Positions 24,900-57,264 of a stretch of 64,000 nt of DNA are shown in pieces. The notes beneath the pieces are model-generated. The model saw nothing but the letters and a program-made list of their open reading frames with translations. It was not told where the DNA came from and searched no databases. The translations under genes were made by a program, and so were the position numbers. Origin of the DNA: Anas platyrhynchos (lineage: Eukaryota; Chordata; Aves; Anseriformes; Anatidae). Location: assembly GCF_047663525.1 (NCBI RefSeq), contig NC_092611.1, positions 7,043,001-7,107,000 on the forward strand, given 5' to 3'. The stretch's first letter is position 1. The number at the start of each line of letters is the position of its first letter.

Positions 24900-27230
24900 C
24901 CTCTTTCGACCTTGTGCGTGCATCTGTGTGCACGCACGCACCCCACACGCCCACACACATGCATTTAAGGAGTTTTTTGCAAGGTTTTTATTTCAGTCGG
25001 TTGGTTGAGGTTTGGTTGTGTTTCTATAGCAGGTAATGTCTTAGCCCAGAGAGCGCCCTGATCTGAGAACCATGCCCGCCATCCACTGCAGGTGACCTTG
25101 AGGTGACAATTGACTTCCGTGCGTGTGTTTCAGTGTGTGCAATACCTTGAAGGTTTCTTTGATGCTCCGGTATACTCGTGATCTGGCATGAATGGTCAGT
25201 TGCTCAAGCTAAAGAATGCTAGGGCCCATAAGGGTGAGGGTAGCTCGGTGCAGAACTTGACCTGTTTATTTTTTCTTTTTTTCTAAAAGAAGACTTAATT
25301 TTTTTTGGCCGAGCTATTCAACTGCAGCTTGAGCAAGCTGAAGAATTTTATTTTCTTTCTGGGTGCTGTCTCTTACCCTTTTGTCACGCTCAAGTTCCCT
25401 GAAAAGATCTAAAACAGTATTCGGTTTGAATCAGAGCTCAGGTATTCAGCATGTCCACTTAGCTCCACTGCTTGCTATGAGTGTGCAGGGTGGGGGGAAA
25501 GAAGGAGACCCTGTTAGAAAGAAATGATTTCTGTTGCAAATGCATGCCTTAAATCCCTGCCATCCTATTCTGAGTGTGGAGAAGGAGGTTTGCTTTCTGT
25601 AATCATGGCACGTAGTGTCTGCAACCTGTGGCGCTGGCAGCCTGGAGGCAAAGCTAGCCCAGCCGTGTAGTTTGGGAAGTGAATTTTGGAAGGTGGTGGA
25701 TTGGCATCGCTTCGTTGGAGGAGCTTCTAGGGTAATGGGTCAGAAAGGTGTTGAAGGGCACATTTCCCCAGTTGGCTAGGAAACATCCCCACGATGCTGA
25801 AAGATCTTCCAGTAAGCACTTAACCTTGCACCAGTTTGTACTGAAAGTGGAATGGCTAAAATTGCTCTCCTGGGAGAGAGCAAGGCTAGAGTTGAAGTTT
25901 GTTTGTTGATGTTGCACCAGAAATGAAACCTGGCACTTTCCCTGGGGACCCCTGGCTGTGGGGTCCCTCTTTAGGGTCCAAACTAGCAGAATGTGTTGAC
26001 TTGGATCAGTTTCTTAGCCGGTGAGTCCAAAAGCACCTCCAGTCACGTTTCTTGTAAAGCAGGTGTTCACTCTGTCAGCCTCCCCCACATGCACCTCGTA
26101 GGCATTGTGTGCTGCTGCTTGAATTAGCCCCCTGTTCCTGCTGCAGAGCAGATTCCCTTTCCCGTGCGATGAAACCCTCACTCCTTGGTATCTCTTGTAA
26201 ATCAGACAGCCGTTTCACTCGACTGTGTCCTCCCTCGTTCCTCTGTCATCCTGACAAGTCGAAGACTTTTCACGTTGCCTAGTTATAAGAACTGCATAAA
26301 AAGTTTTTGAAGCTGTGCAGCGAGGGCTCTTGTTACACTCGAACTTCTGACCTTGATTTTGAAATGCTTCCTGTCCCCACATGCACTTTCTTTCCCGAGA
26401 TGCTTTTGTCCATGCCACTGAGCTCCTTTGTAGCCTCGGAGCTGTGTATTTCTCTTAATATTTTACCTAGTTTGTGGGGTGGGGTAGAATGGGGATAAAT
26501 CATTATCACATAACCTTCAGGTTCAGGATGTAGGGACCGTTGGGAGGGGGAGTAGTTCTGCATCCACACTAATGATTAAAAAAAGGGAGGATTTAAGACA
26601 ATGAATTATTCGTGCCTCATCCCCCGGCCAAAACCATCAATTTCCTGGCACCGTTAAGACGAGCAATAGGAGATGGAGCAAGAGCTGCCATAGGTAGCAT
26701 AGAGGCTGCAGCCCGTAGCTGCAGAGCTGTGTACCCCTAAAAAAAACGAGCGGGGAGATGGTGGCAGTGTAATATAAGATGACGCTTTTATAAGCTAGAG
26801 CTTTACTGAAGATGTATTTTCCATTTGGGCAGCGAAAGGCACTTGCTGCCTTATAGCCGAACTCTTAAGCCAACACTTCTGTATGATATATACATAGATA
26901 CGCATAGGAAAAGTTGTGTTTAATAAGATATTTTGTTATAAAACAAAGTTTTATGAAGATATGGTTGTTTAATATTAGAAGCCTATTTCTCCCGTTGACC
27001 TCCCGTTTAGGTACGTTATCCATCAGCCGCTGCATCGTCCGAGTTAAGCGACCAAGGCAGATGGAAAGGAATCTCTGATCTAATTCCATAGAGCAGTAAT
27101 TGCCTGTGTGGGTATATTTATGACGTTGTAACTGGTATTAATGAGATGCTGTAATTATTGACCAACTTCCTCAGCACAATTAAATGTCTCGGTTGCAGAG
27201 AAGGAAATAAACAAAGTCCATTAAAGAATT
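24900..27230 (+). other. TBCEL: TBCEL 3' UTR (end inferred)
   Basis: This is noncoding sequence after the TBCEL stop. It starts with a CA/CG-rich stretch (24915-24960). AU-rich patches and no open frame of interest follow. The first clear AATAAA signal is at 27206-27211, so a 3' UTR of about 2.3 kb is proposed; an upstream ATTAAA at 26573 or the AATAAA at 28978 are alternatives. Confidence 0.5.
27206..27211 (+). terminator. Candidate poly(A) signal for TBCEL
   Basis: A canonical AATAAA hexamer, the first one after the TBCEL stop codon. It is assigned by position only. Confidence 0.45.
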
Positions 27231-28628
27231 GAATGGGATTTTAAAGAAGACCCAGCTATGTGCTTGTAAGTTTGTTCGCCCACTAAAGGTTACGCTCGTC
27301 CTCGTAGCGAGCGGTGCCGTCGCCGCGCCGGCTCAGAACTGGCAGGAAATGATGGTTTTATTGACACCGGGCCTGGCAGGAACTGGAAGATGGAAAAAGA
27401 GAACACCTCGTGGCCTGCGATGTCAACACGTGCTGGAGACTTGGCACCGCTGCCCAAATTGGCTCCCCCAGTCTGTTTGGGGCTGCGGTACAAATGCTGG
27501 CTGCCTCGCCGTGTTGTTGGGGAAGGTTGTTCCTGGACGGCGTTCTCAAGCTGTTCATGCAGCCAGCACAGCACACATTGGGGGTATCCAAACCCCTCGG
27601 TTGGCTTCCAGAGGAGAACGAGCCATGTCTGAAGCCCAGGAATGATTTACACATCCTCATGATTGACTTTGAAAAGTCGGGTGGAGTGGCACACACGCAA
27701 CACACCAGAATGCCCCGAATTGGATTGCTTTCCTCTTGTAATGCCTGTCGGGGAAGGGATGTGTGTTTGGGCAATGCTACTGCTTAACGTGGCTCGGGGA
27801 TGAAGGGGAGGGCTGTGAACAAGAGGGATTTTGGGGCCAACGGCGGGCTCTGACAACGAAGGAGGGTCCCGAGGTGGCAGGAGGCTCGCTCTAAATGCAG
27901 TGTCACGAGGGGCTGCATCCCGGTTTTGTTGACGTACCCGCATTGGCAAAAGGTCCCTGGTTCTGTCACATTCCTTCCAGAAAGCAAAATACAGGCTTGC
28001 AAGCTTCTCTAGCTCTTGTGTCCTTTTATCCAAGCGCTACTTTTGTCAAGAACTGTTTTGTTGTTCATGCTAGTTCATGCATAAAGATCTGCTGCGGGCA
28101 GTCTGCGCAGTGGAAAAAGCACCTGGTTCGTCAGGAGCTAGGGAACAGCTCTATACCAAAGTTTTGCACGGCTCTGCGGATCGAGATTCGATGCTGTGCT
28201 GTGTTTTTGGGGACGTTCCTATTGAATATCCACGTTTTTGACCAGATGTTGCAAGCGTGTTGCCGTCCTCTGCTCCCTCCCTGTGGTTTGCCACCAGTTT
28301 GGTGGGGGGATGCCCGCATCCACCTGGTACCAGACGATACAGAGCAGTCCACGGGGGGGCTCGGGACAGCTCGGGAAAGCTGCTCCCAATACCTCTTGTT
28401 GTTTTGGGGATAAGCTCTTGGTTTGCCATCACCTGCTTGGGTCTGCAGTCACGTTGCCTCCCCCCCTCACCATTTTCTGCTTGTAAATGAGATTCCCGGA
28501 TTGAAAAATGCAAACGATCTGCTGAAAGCAGCCCGGAGGCTAAAATATGTATTCCTGGCAGCTGTGCCACCCTCATTTGATGGTGGCGCTTCTGCAGGCG
28601 GTAGCGAGGCGCCGTCCCCAGAGCCCTG

Positions 28629-28717
28629 TTCGAGGCGGCTGCGGCCACCTCCAGGAGTTGGACTCGATGAGCCCTGTGGGGCCCTTCCAACTCGGGATGT
28701 GATTCTGTGATCTCAGG
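28629..28717 (+). repeat. CR1 LINE 3'-end fragment, plus orientation
   Basis: The segment reads GGAGTTGGACTCGATGAGCC, then GGGGCCCTTCCAACTC and a GTGATTCTGTGATCT tail, the typical last ~60 bases of avian CR1 with its short octamer-type terminal repeat. It is strongly 5'-truncated. Confidence 0.8.
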
Positions 28718-29664
28718 CCTTTGCCGCTGTGATTGCTTCGCTGCGCTTCCTGGCATCTTCAAATATGATTTAAACATGAAGGTCTATTCTCGCACCCTAT
28801 TAATTATGCATCCGTGTGTAATTTTGAAGCAAAAGGGAAAGCTGTAAGTCTATCGCAGGTTTTGTTCTGGGTTCTCTCTTGGGGACTCCGCTTCCCGCGC
28901 CCGCAATTTGCCTTCGGTTTGCTCGCAGACCGAGCAGTGGAATTCAGGCCACTTAGGTAATTGGTTTGGATCAGTTCAATAAACTTCAGTTTTTGCACAA
29001 AAAAATAAAAAAGAAGAAAAAGTGTCCTGAGCTTTGACCTTCCTTGCTCCCTGAAGCAAAATGATTCCCTCTGTCTCACCTGTGCACCTCTGGGAGAGGG
29101 CGAGCTGCCGAGGCTTTTTGCTCCGCTAAATGATGTGGGATCCTGGAATAAACCCTCACCAGGGCGTCCTCCTCGGGCTGAGTCCCACAAAAAGGGGATG
29201 CCACATGGCTGAGCACTGTCTGCCGCACCTCGTCCTTTACCGCTTGCTTTTCTCAAGGCTGGCCGTGGGATGGAATTTTCTCTGGAAAATAAATGGATAG
29301 CGGCTTGCTCGGCTCCCAACGTGCTCAGCACCGCAGGGTGCGAGCATCCCCTGCCAAAAGAAAATCGCCTAGAAGGGAAAGTCTTCCCCAAAGAGGCGGT
29401 GAAACCTAATCAAACTTCATCAGTGTAGACTTGCCCAGGACAAACAGCACCAGAAGATTAAACTGAAAAAGGAGCAGAGGGAAACCTGCCGGCACTGGGT
29501 TTTCTCTGTCTTACAAACCAGGATTAGAGTCACTGGGTTTTCCTTTGCTTTTAACTTAAAATGTGGATGGGAGGGAAGGGAAGAGCCAGGGTGCACAGAG
29601 CGGCAGGCTGGAAGTAATCCAGGGAATATCAGAGCCCTAAAGGCACTACTGGTCTAGAAAAGAA

Positions 29665-29673
29665 ATAATAGTA

Positions 29674-29711
<38 letters not shown>
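29665..29711. repeat. (TAA/TAG)n trinucleotide microsatellite
   Basis: About 15 AAT/TAA units, interrupted by TAG near the start. Neighbouring sequence is non-coding. Confidence 0.92.
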
Positions 29712-29712
<1 letters not shown>

Positions 29713-30583
29713 TGAAAGCTTCCTGCTGGCAAGGCCATGTTTGGAGGATAAAGGGCCACATTTGGGGGGATGAAGAGGAAGTGAAGTCTGGGATTTGCTG
29801 TGGCAGTGGTGCTGGAGGGAGGATTTGGCTAAGCTGGCCTTTCCAAGGAAGGGGTGAGCTACCTGTTTTTTTCCATTGAGTTTCAAAGCTTGGGGACGTG
29901 GAAATGTGCCTGGGCTTTGTCGTTTTGTTTTTTTTTTTTGTGTGTGTGTGAACCAAATTAAATCGCCGGAGATCTTCTCGCAGGCTCCAGCTCAGGCTGC
30001 TCTGCTCCCCGCAGCACAGCTGGAGGCTCGCAGCCCGCACGGAGCTGGCAGGTGTGTGACAGGTCCTCAGCTCAGCCGTGCCTCGGTTTTGTCCCTTGAG
30101 ATAGATGCGGATCAAGCAAAACCCAAGTCCTGCGGAGATGTGCAGCCGCTGGAGGTGGAGGGAAGGGGAGACGGAGCAAGAACATCCCTGGCTGCTGCGG
30201 GCGCTTGCCCACGAGCCGTGCAGCCCAGAGGCAGGGAAAAGCCCCATGAAAATTGTAGTTTTTATGGGGGAACCAGGGCTAAGGCTCGCAGCAGTGCCCC
30301 ACTGAAACATCCCCTTTGGCTCAAATAAAACCCAAGTCGGTCCCTGCCGAGCAGGCGGCAGTGGGAGCAGCCACGACACCCTCTCATCCTCTCCAGCACC
30401 CTTGGGGAGCACCTACGGACGCACTGGGAGGCTTTTCCTCTCCCACCTGTAAAAGCAGACGTGTGTTGTGCTTGAGAAACCGGAGCAAGACTTTGGTGGA
30501 AAAGTAAGAGCATTGAAGCTTTGGGGGCACTGCCTGTGAATGGTGCTCTAAGCCTCGCACTGTTAATGCTAATCCTGTAACAC

Positions 30584-31079
30584 TATATAGAGGGCTTTTT
30601 TTTTTTTCCTTCACTTACACAAAGGAGGAAGGGGCTCAATTCTTTGAGTTTTTTTTTTTCTCTCTCTTTTTTTTTTCTTTTTCCTTTAGCAAAAGGCAAT
30701 GCTGAGCAGAGCGGCCGCAAGCCCAGCTCCGGCTAGCTGACATTTCCACCTGCACCCACCCGAGGGGTGAGCATTTGGGGAAGAAAGCGGCTCCTCTCCC
30801 TCTCCAGGCCAGAATCTGATCTCCAGATTAGCCCGCCGGTTATCAATAGAGGCACCGCTTGTGATTTGCAACTCTACACTCCTCCAGCCCCGAACCAGCA
30901 TTGACGAAAAGGGACTTTTCAATTGCCAGAGCAAGGGGACCGAGACGTCGCTCCACTCATCGGCAATAATTGGCCAAAGAGCAGCGGCATGCGTTCTGCG
31001 TTGACCTAAGCCTTCTCCCTGTTCTACCAAGACCGGTCTAATATTTCAGACCTCCTTGCTCCTCTCGCCTACGAAGCAG
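30584..31079 (+). promoter_or_regulatory. Candidate TECTA promoter and leader exon (weak)
   Basis: The TECTA start codon sits one base after a strong acceptor, so a noncoding leader exon must lie upstream. The best visible candidate combines TATATAG at 30584-30590 with a donor CAG|GTGGGT after 31079. This is inference from motifs only. The tract between them also contains an acceptor-like CCTTTAG near 30690, which would argue for a different structure. Confidence 0.22.
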
Positions 31080-32343
31080 GTGGGTAATTTTTTTCCATAC
31101 CTAAAAAAAATTAAATAAATAAATAGTATTTTTGTATAGGGCACGTTAAGTGATATCTTTATGTGGCACCCGAGCGGTGCTGGGCTTGCTTTTGTTCTCG
31201 GGCTGCTCTAGTCCCTGCTAGTCCTGCCTGCTCTTTGCTAACAAACCCACAGCAACTGGGATTTGCCACCTCTAACATCCTGTTGCTTGCTTTCTGCCTT
31301 CCGAAGTAGGGAATATGGTGAAGCTTTTCCTTGGGGGAATGAGTTTTTCTAGGAGCTAGGTCATGGGCGGCAGATTGTGGCCGTGAGCGGTGCCCTGAGC
31401 AGTGGGGCAGGGAGAAACTCCCCTCGCCCGGGGCTTTGGGCTTCCCAAAGCCATGTCCCCTGCTGTATCCCTGGGCTTTATGTGTGAATAATCAGAACTA
31501 GCCACATCTGTTGCTCCCTGTTGGTTATAGGAATAAATCCCACGGGTGAGCTGCAGAGATGCTGTGTTTCGTGGCCATCGTGGCCATGAAATTGCAGCTT
31601 ATGGGCCATAGGAAGGGAGGCTGATCCTGCCTGGTGTAGGCAGGCTGCACACGAGGTTTAGGGGTAGTTTGAAGCCGCTCATCTTCTCCTGCACGCACAT
31701 GCTGGGAGCAGTCGATACCTTCCTGCGAGCCGTGCCCGAGCCGTGCCTACGTGCAGCGAGCGAAAGCGACGGGCGAAGAAATCAAAGCAGGTGTTTTAGC
31801 GATACCTTCGATTGGATTAATAATGACGAACAAATTGCATTAGGCACGGAAGGAATTAAAGCTGGCACAGGGCTTCGCTTCCCGTTTCCCAGCCTCGTAT
31901 CTGCTCCTGTCTCGCTCATTGATTCCTGTACAGCAAGAGGTGCCCAGCTGTGTAAATGTTTGTGCATCCTTCATTGCAGCCCGAGGTGTTGGGGATCGCT
32001 GTGCCAGCAGCCACCCTGGGGGGCTGGTGGGGCCGTGGCCCAGGGCTCCCCCCTGGGGGGCAGGAATTGCTTCCGAACCATGGGGACACACCGGGCTCTT
32101 GGCAACTTCCCGACACCTCCTGAAATTAGCAGCTCTTCCATGTGGTTATGGGCTTGTCGTGACATACCCGAAGGGCGATCTCCCATTAGCACCAGGGAGG
32201 TCTCCTTATGGCCCTTAACGAAGGAGGCATCTCGGGTCTGCCTGGGGGCAAGAGACCCGCAGCTCTGCACCACCCGGCGCCTGGTTGGGGATGGGATTTC
32301 CCAGGGGAGTGATGCGTGTCCTCCTTTCTTTCTGCCCTTTAGG

Positions 32344-54639
<22,296 letters not shown>

Positions 54640-55432
54640 GTGTGGCTCCGCTGCCCGGCCAAGTACTGTTCTCGCGTCAGCCTGAGTCTCTGTAGGGTAG
54701 GAGCCAGCACCCCCAGCAGCGAGCCTGCCACCGGCCTGGCAGGAGAGGGACTCGACCTGGAGAGTGGACGGATGAGCACCTGGATGGGCATCGGAGGCAC
54801 CGTGATGGCAGAGCTGGATGCGTGTCAGGATGGATGTGGGACTTGGTTTTTCCTTTGCAGCTTTTCCCAGGCTCTCTTTTGTAGCACCCCATCCCCAGCA
54901 CCCCTGTTAGTGGAGCAGGATGGGCTCAGACGCATGCACTTGCATGTGTCCTTGCCCTCAGAGGGGCTCCCCAGGGAGCAGGACGCATCGGTGAAGCACT
55001 CGGATCCAGCCAGAGGTAGGTGTTTTGGTGCAGGTGATGGACCAGAGGAGCACGTTTGGATCAGAGGACATCAGCACACCTCAGGAGCACGGCACCTGGT
55101 GGCTCTCCCGAGAGGGGAGCCATCAGGGTGCATGGTGGAGAGCCAAGTGTGTTCCTGGGGTTTTGGGGAACCCAGATGTACGTGGTGGCCTGTCCTGATG
55201 CGTGGGGAGAGGCCACGGGGGTGAGCCTGAGAAAAGAGGGCTGGAGCCAAGTCCTCTCGTCGTGGTCAGAGCCGTCACGGTGTCTTTTGAGGGGAGGCAG
55301 CAAGGTCGGGGGCTGCCCACCCAGGACGGCACCAGGCAGGTGGTGGGCTCGGGGGGCCGGCTGGCGCAGGGTGGGGGCTGTTTCTGTGGGGGACTTGTCT
55401 TGTGTTTGTGTTTTGTGACACGGCTGCGTGAG

Positions 55433-55438
55433 AATAAA
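55433..55438 (+). terminator. TECTA: Poly(A) signal of TECTA
   Basis: An AATAAA follows the TECTA stop by about 800 bases. It is trailed by a GT-rich stretch (GTGTTG, then GGTGTGG about 30 bases on), the usual cleavage and downstream-element arrangement. Confidence 0.7.
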
Positions 55439-55574
55439 AAGTGTTGTACTCCTTCGTAAGCGGTGTGGTCCTATGTGGCATAGCTGAGTGGGGACGAGGC
55501 CACGAGGGGTCTGGGGACCCCATGGGGGGAGGACTGGGCCTTTTGGGGAGAGGTGGGCAGTGTGGTCATACCAC

Positions 55575-55850
55575 CCAGGCAGGCAAACACACAGGGAGAG
55601 GAAGAAAGCCAGGGAGAAAAGCAACGAGGGAGCAGGAGACAGAGGCGAACAGGCACGAGAGAGCAGTGGAAGGGCACCCAAAAAAGACGGGGAGGGAGAA
55701 AGCAGCACAGCAGGAGAGGGAGAAGCAGAAATAACGAGACAGATGGGCAGACACAAAGGGAAGCAGACCTCAGGAAAGAGGCAGAAAGCGAGAATGAAGA
55801 GGCAGAGAGAAGGACAGAGCCAGAAAGCTGGAAAAGAAAGCCCGCCTGCG
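55575..55850. other. Purine-rich (GA) tract between TECTA and SC5D
   Basis: The + strand is mostly A and G for about 270 bases, with recurring GGAGA, GAAAG and AGGCAGA words and no clear repeat unit. It begins about 140 bases after the TECTA poly(A) signal. An open frame of 335 codons on the minus strand crosses it but is a composition artefact. Confidence 0.75.
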
Positions 55851-56173
55851 GTGGGTGCAGCGATTCCCAAAGGCCCACACGTCCCACGCTGGGACCACGG
55901 GGCTGGTATTAGGGTCGGTCTCTGTCCGTGAGCTGGGGATAAGAGCACAGCCCTAGCAGTGCTGGTGTGCAAAGCGGGACAGAGGGAAGGCGGGTGGGCA
56001 GTTATAATGCTAAAAAACCCACCTGGGGGGGCTGGCATAGTCCTGAAACAAACCCTCCTGGGGTGCAAACGCCCCCAGCTCGGGGGCAGACCCTTCCCCT
56101 GGGCATGCCCGGGCTCCCGTGGGTCATAAAACCGCTGAGCACCAGGCGGGATGCACCAAAACAGCGCGGATTT

Positions 56174-56176
<3 letters not shown>

Positions 56177-56208
<32 letters not shown>
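56177..56208. repeat. poly(A) tract, 32 nt
   Basis: An uninterrupted A run about 150 bases upstream of the SC5D promoter block. No retroposon body was identified in front of it. Confidence 0.9.
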
Positions 56209-56211
<3 letters not shown>

Positions 56212-56339
56212 TTTATAGAAAATCAGCTGATTCGAGCCCGAATCGAAACGGGGTAAAAACCCCACGGGGGACACACATGGGGACACGGGGACCCGCGGCC
56301 ACCCCCGCCCTGTTTTTCCCGCGCCCGCCAGGCGGGGCC

Positions 56340-56460
56340 GTTTTCCCGCGCCACGCCCCCTCGTGACGTCACCGGCGGTGGTGGCGCGAGTGACGTCACG
56401 TGGCGCTACCGGGCGGCGCTGCCCCGCCCCGCCCCGCGCCGCGCTCGGGGCTGCCGGCAG
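56340..56460 (+). promoter_or_regulatory. SC5D: SC5D promoter and noncoding exon 1
   Basis: A CpG-dense block has two perfect cAMP-response elements, TGACGTCA at 56364-56371 and 56391-56398; the second overlaps a CACGTG E-box at 56397-56402. GC boxes (CCCCGCCCC repeats) lie at 56421-56437. A donor GGCAG|GTAGCG follows 56460, so a short noncoding first exon likely ends there and splices to the exon containing the ATG at 57055. There is no TATA box. CRE control would fit the known cAMP/CREM responsiveness of cholesterol-synthesis genes, but this is inference. Confidence 0.72.
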
Positions 56461-57046
56461 GTAGCGGGGGGCACGGGGGGGATATGGGGGGATACGGGGG
56501 GCATGGGGGGCACGGGGGGGCTCGGCACTAAAGGGTCAACGCGATCGGGGCCGGGGGGACCGGGGGGAAACCGGGAGGAGCCGGGGGAGGGGGAATCGGG
56601 GGTGTCCAGGGGGATTTTGGGGGGATCCGGGGGGATTCAGGGGGATTTGGGGGGGTCCGGGGGGCTACATGGGGGTCCATGGGGGAATCAGGGGGGTCAT
56701 GGGGGAATTGGAGGGATTTATGGGGAGCCAGGGGGAAGCGGGGTGGAACCGTGGGGATTCAGGCCGTGGGGGATGTGGGGGGGGGTCCGGGGTAATCTGT
56801 AGGGGGGAGCTGTGGGGGACCCATGGGGATCTGGGGGGATCCATGGGGGAGACCCCTGGGGACCCCGGGTAGGATCCGAGGGGACCCATGGGGATCCAGG
56901 GGGCATCTCTGGGGAGCTGGAGGAATCTGGCCCTGTGGTTAACCTGGGGGGCCCTGGGGGGATTCATGGGGATCTGGGGGGACCCCTGAGGGTGCAGCTC
57001 CCGCCCTGCCGCTGCCCCCCTGCATGTCCCCATCCCCGTCCCCCAG
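56461..57046 (+). repeat. G-run-rich SC5D intron 1
   Basis: For about 530 bases the + strand is a succession of G4-G8 runs separated by short words such as ATTC, ATCC, ATAT and CATG, without a fixed repeat length. It looks like a decayed minisatellite. It ends in a pyrimidine tract with CCCCCAG at the acceptor before the start codon. Confidence 0.85.
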
Positions 57047-57054
57047 CAGCGACC

Positions 57055-57264
57055 ATGGACCTGGTGCTGGAGGCCGCCGACCGCCACCTCCTGACCCCCT
57101 ACGTGTACCCCGCCGGCTGGCCCGAGGAGGAGCCCTGCCGGCAGCTCCTCAGCCTCTTCGTCATCACCAACCTCGGGGCGCTCACCCTCTACCTGCTCTT
57201 CGGCACCCTCAGCTACTACTTCATCTTTGACCACGAGCTCCAGAAGCACCCCATGTTCCTAGAG
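57055..57264 (+). CDS. SC5D: SC5D coding exon 1 (residues 1-70)
   Basis: The acceptor is CCCCCAG at 57046 or CAG at 57049, 5-8 bases before the ATG. The donor is AGAG|GTGGGT. The exon encodes the lumenal or cytosolic N-terminus, [11 protein letters not shown] and the first membrane segment with [15 protein letters not shown]. Confidence 0.95.

Larger units (their letters stand above)
27232..32342. other. TBCEL-TECTA intergenic region
   Basis: No coding exon was recognised. The region holds a CR1 fragment (28.63-28.72 kb), a second AATAAA (28978-28983), a TAA array (29.67-29.71 kb) and pyrimidine tracts near 30.6-30.7 kb. The TECTA promoter and noncoding leader exon should lie here. A weak candidate is a TATATA box at 30584-30589 with a donor-like CAG|GTGGGT at 31079. 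Confidence 0.5.

Noticed and set aside
55061-56068. 335-codon minus-strand open frame
   Set aside because: It crosses the TECTA 3' UTR and the purine tract; the Ser/Pro/Leu-rich product follows from the CT-rich strand.
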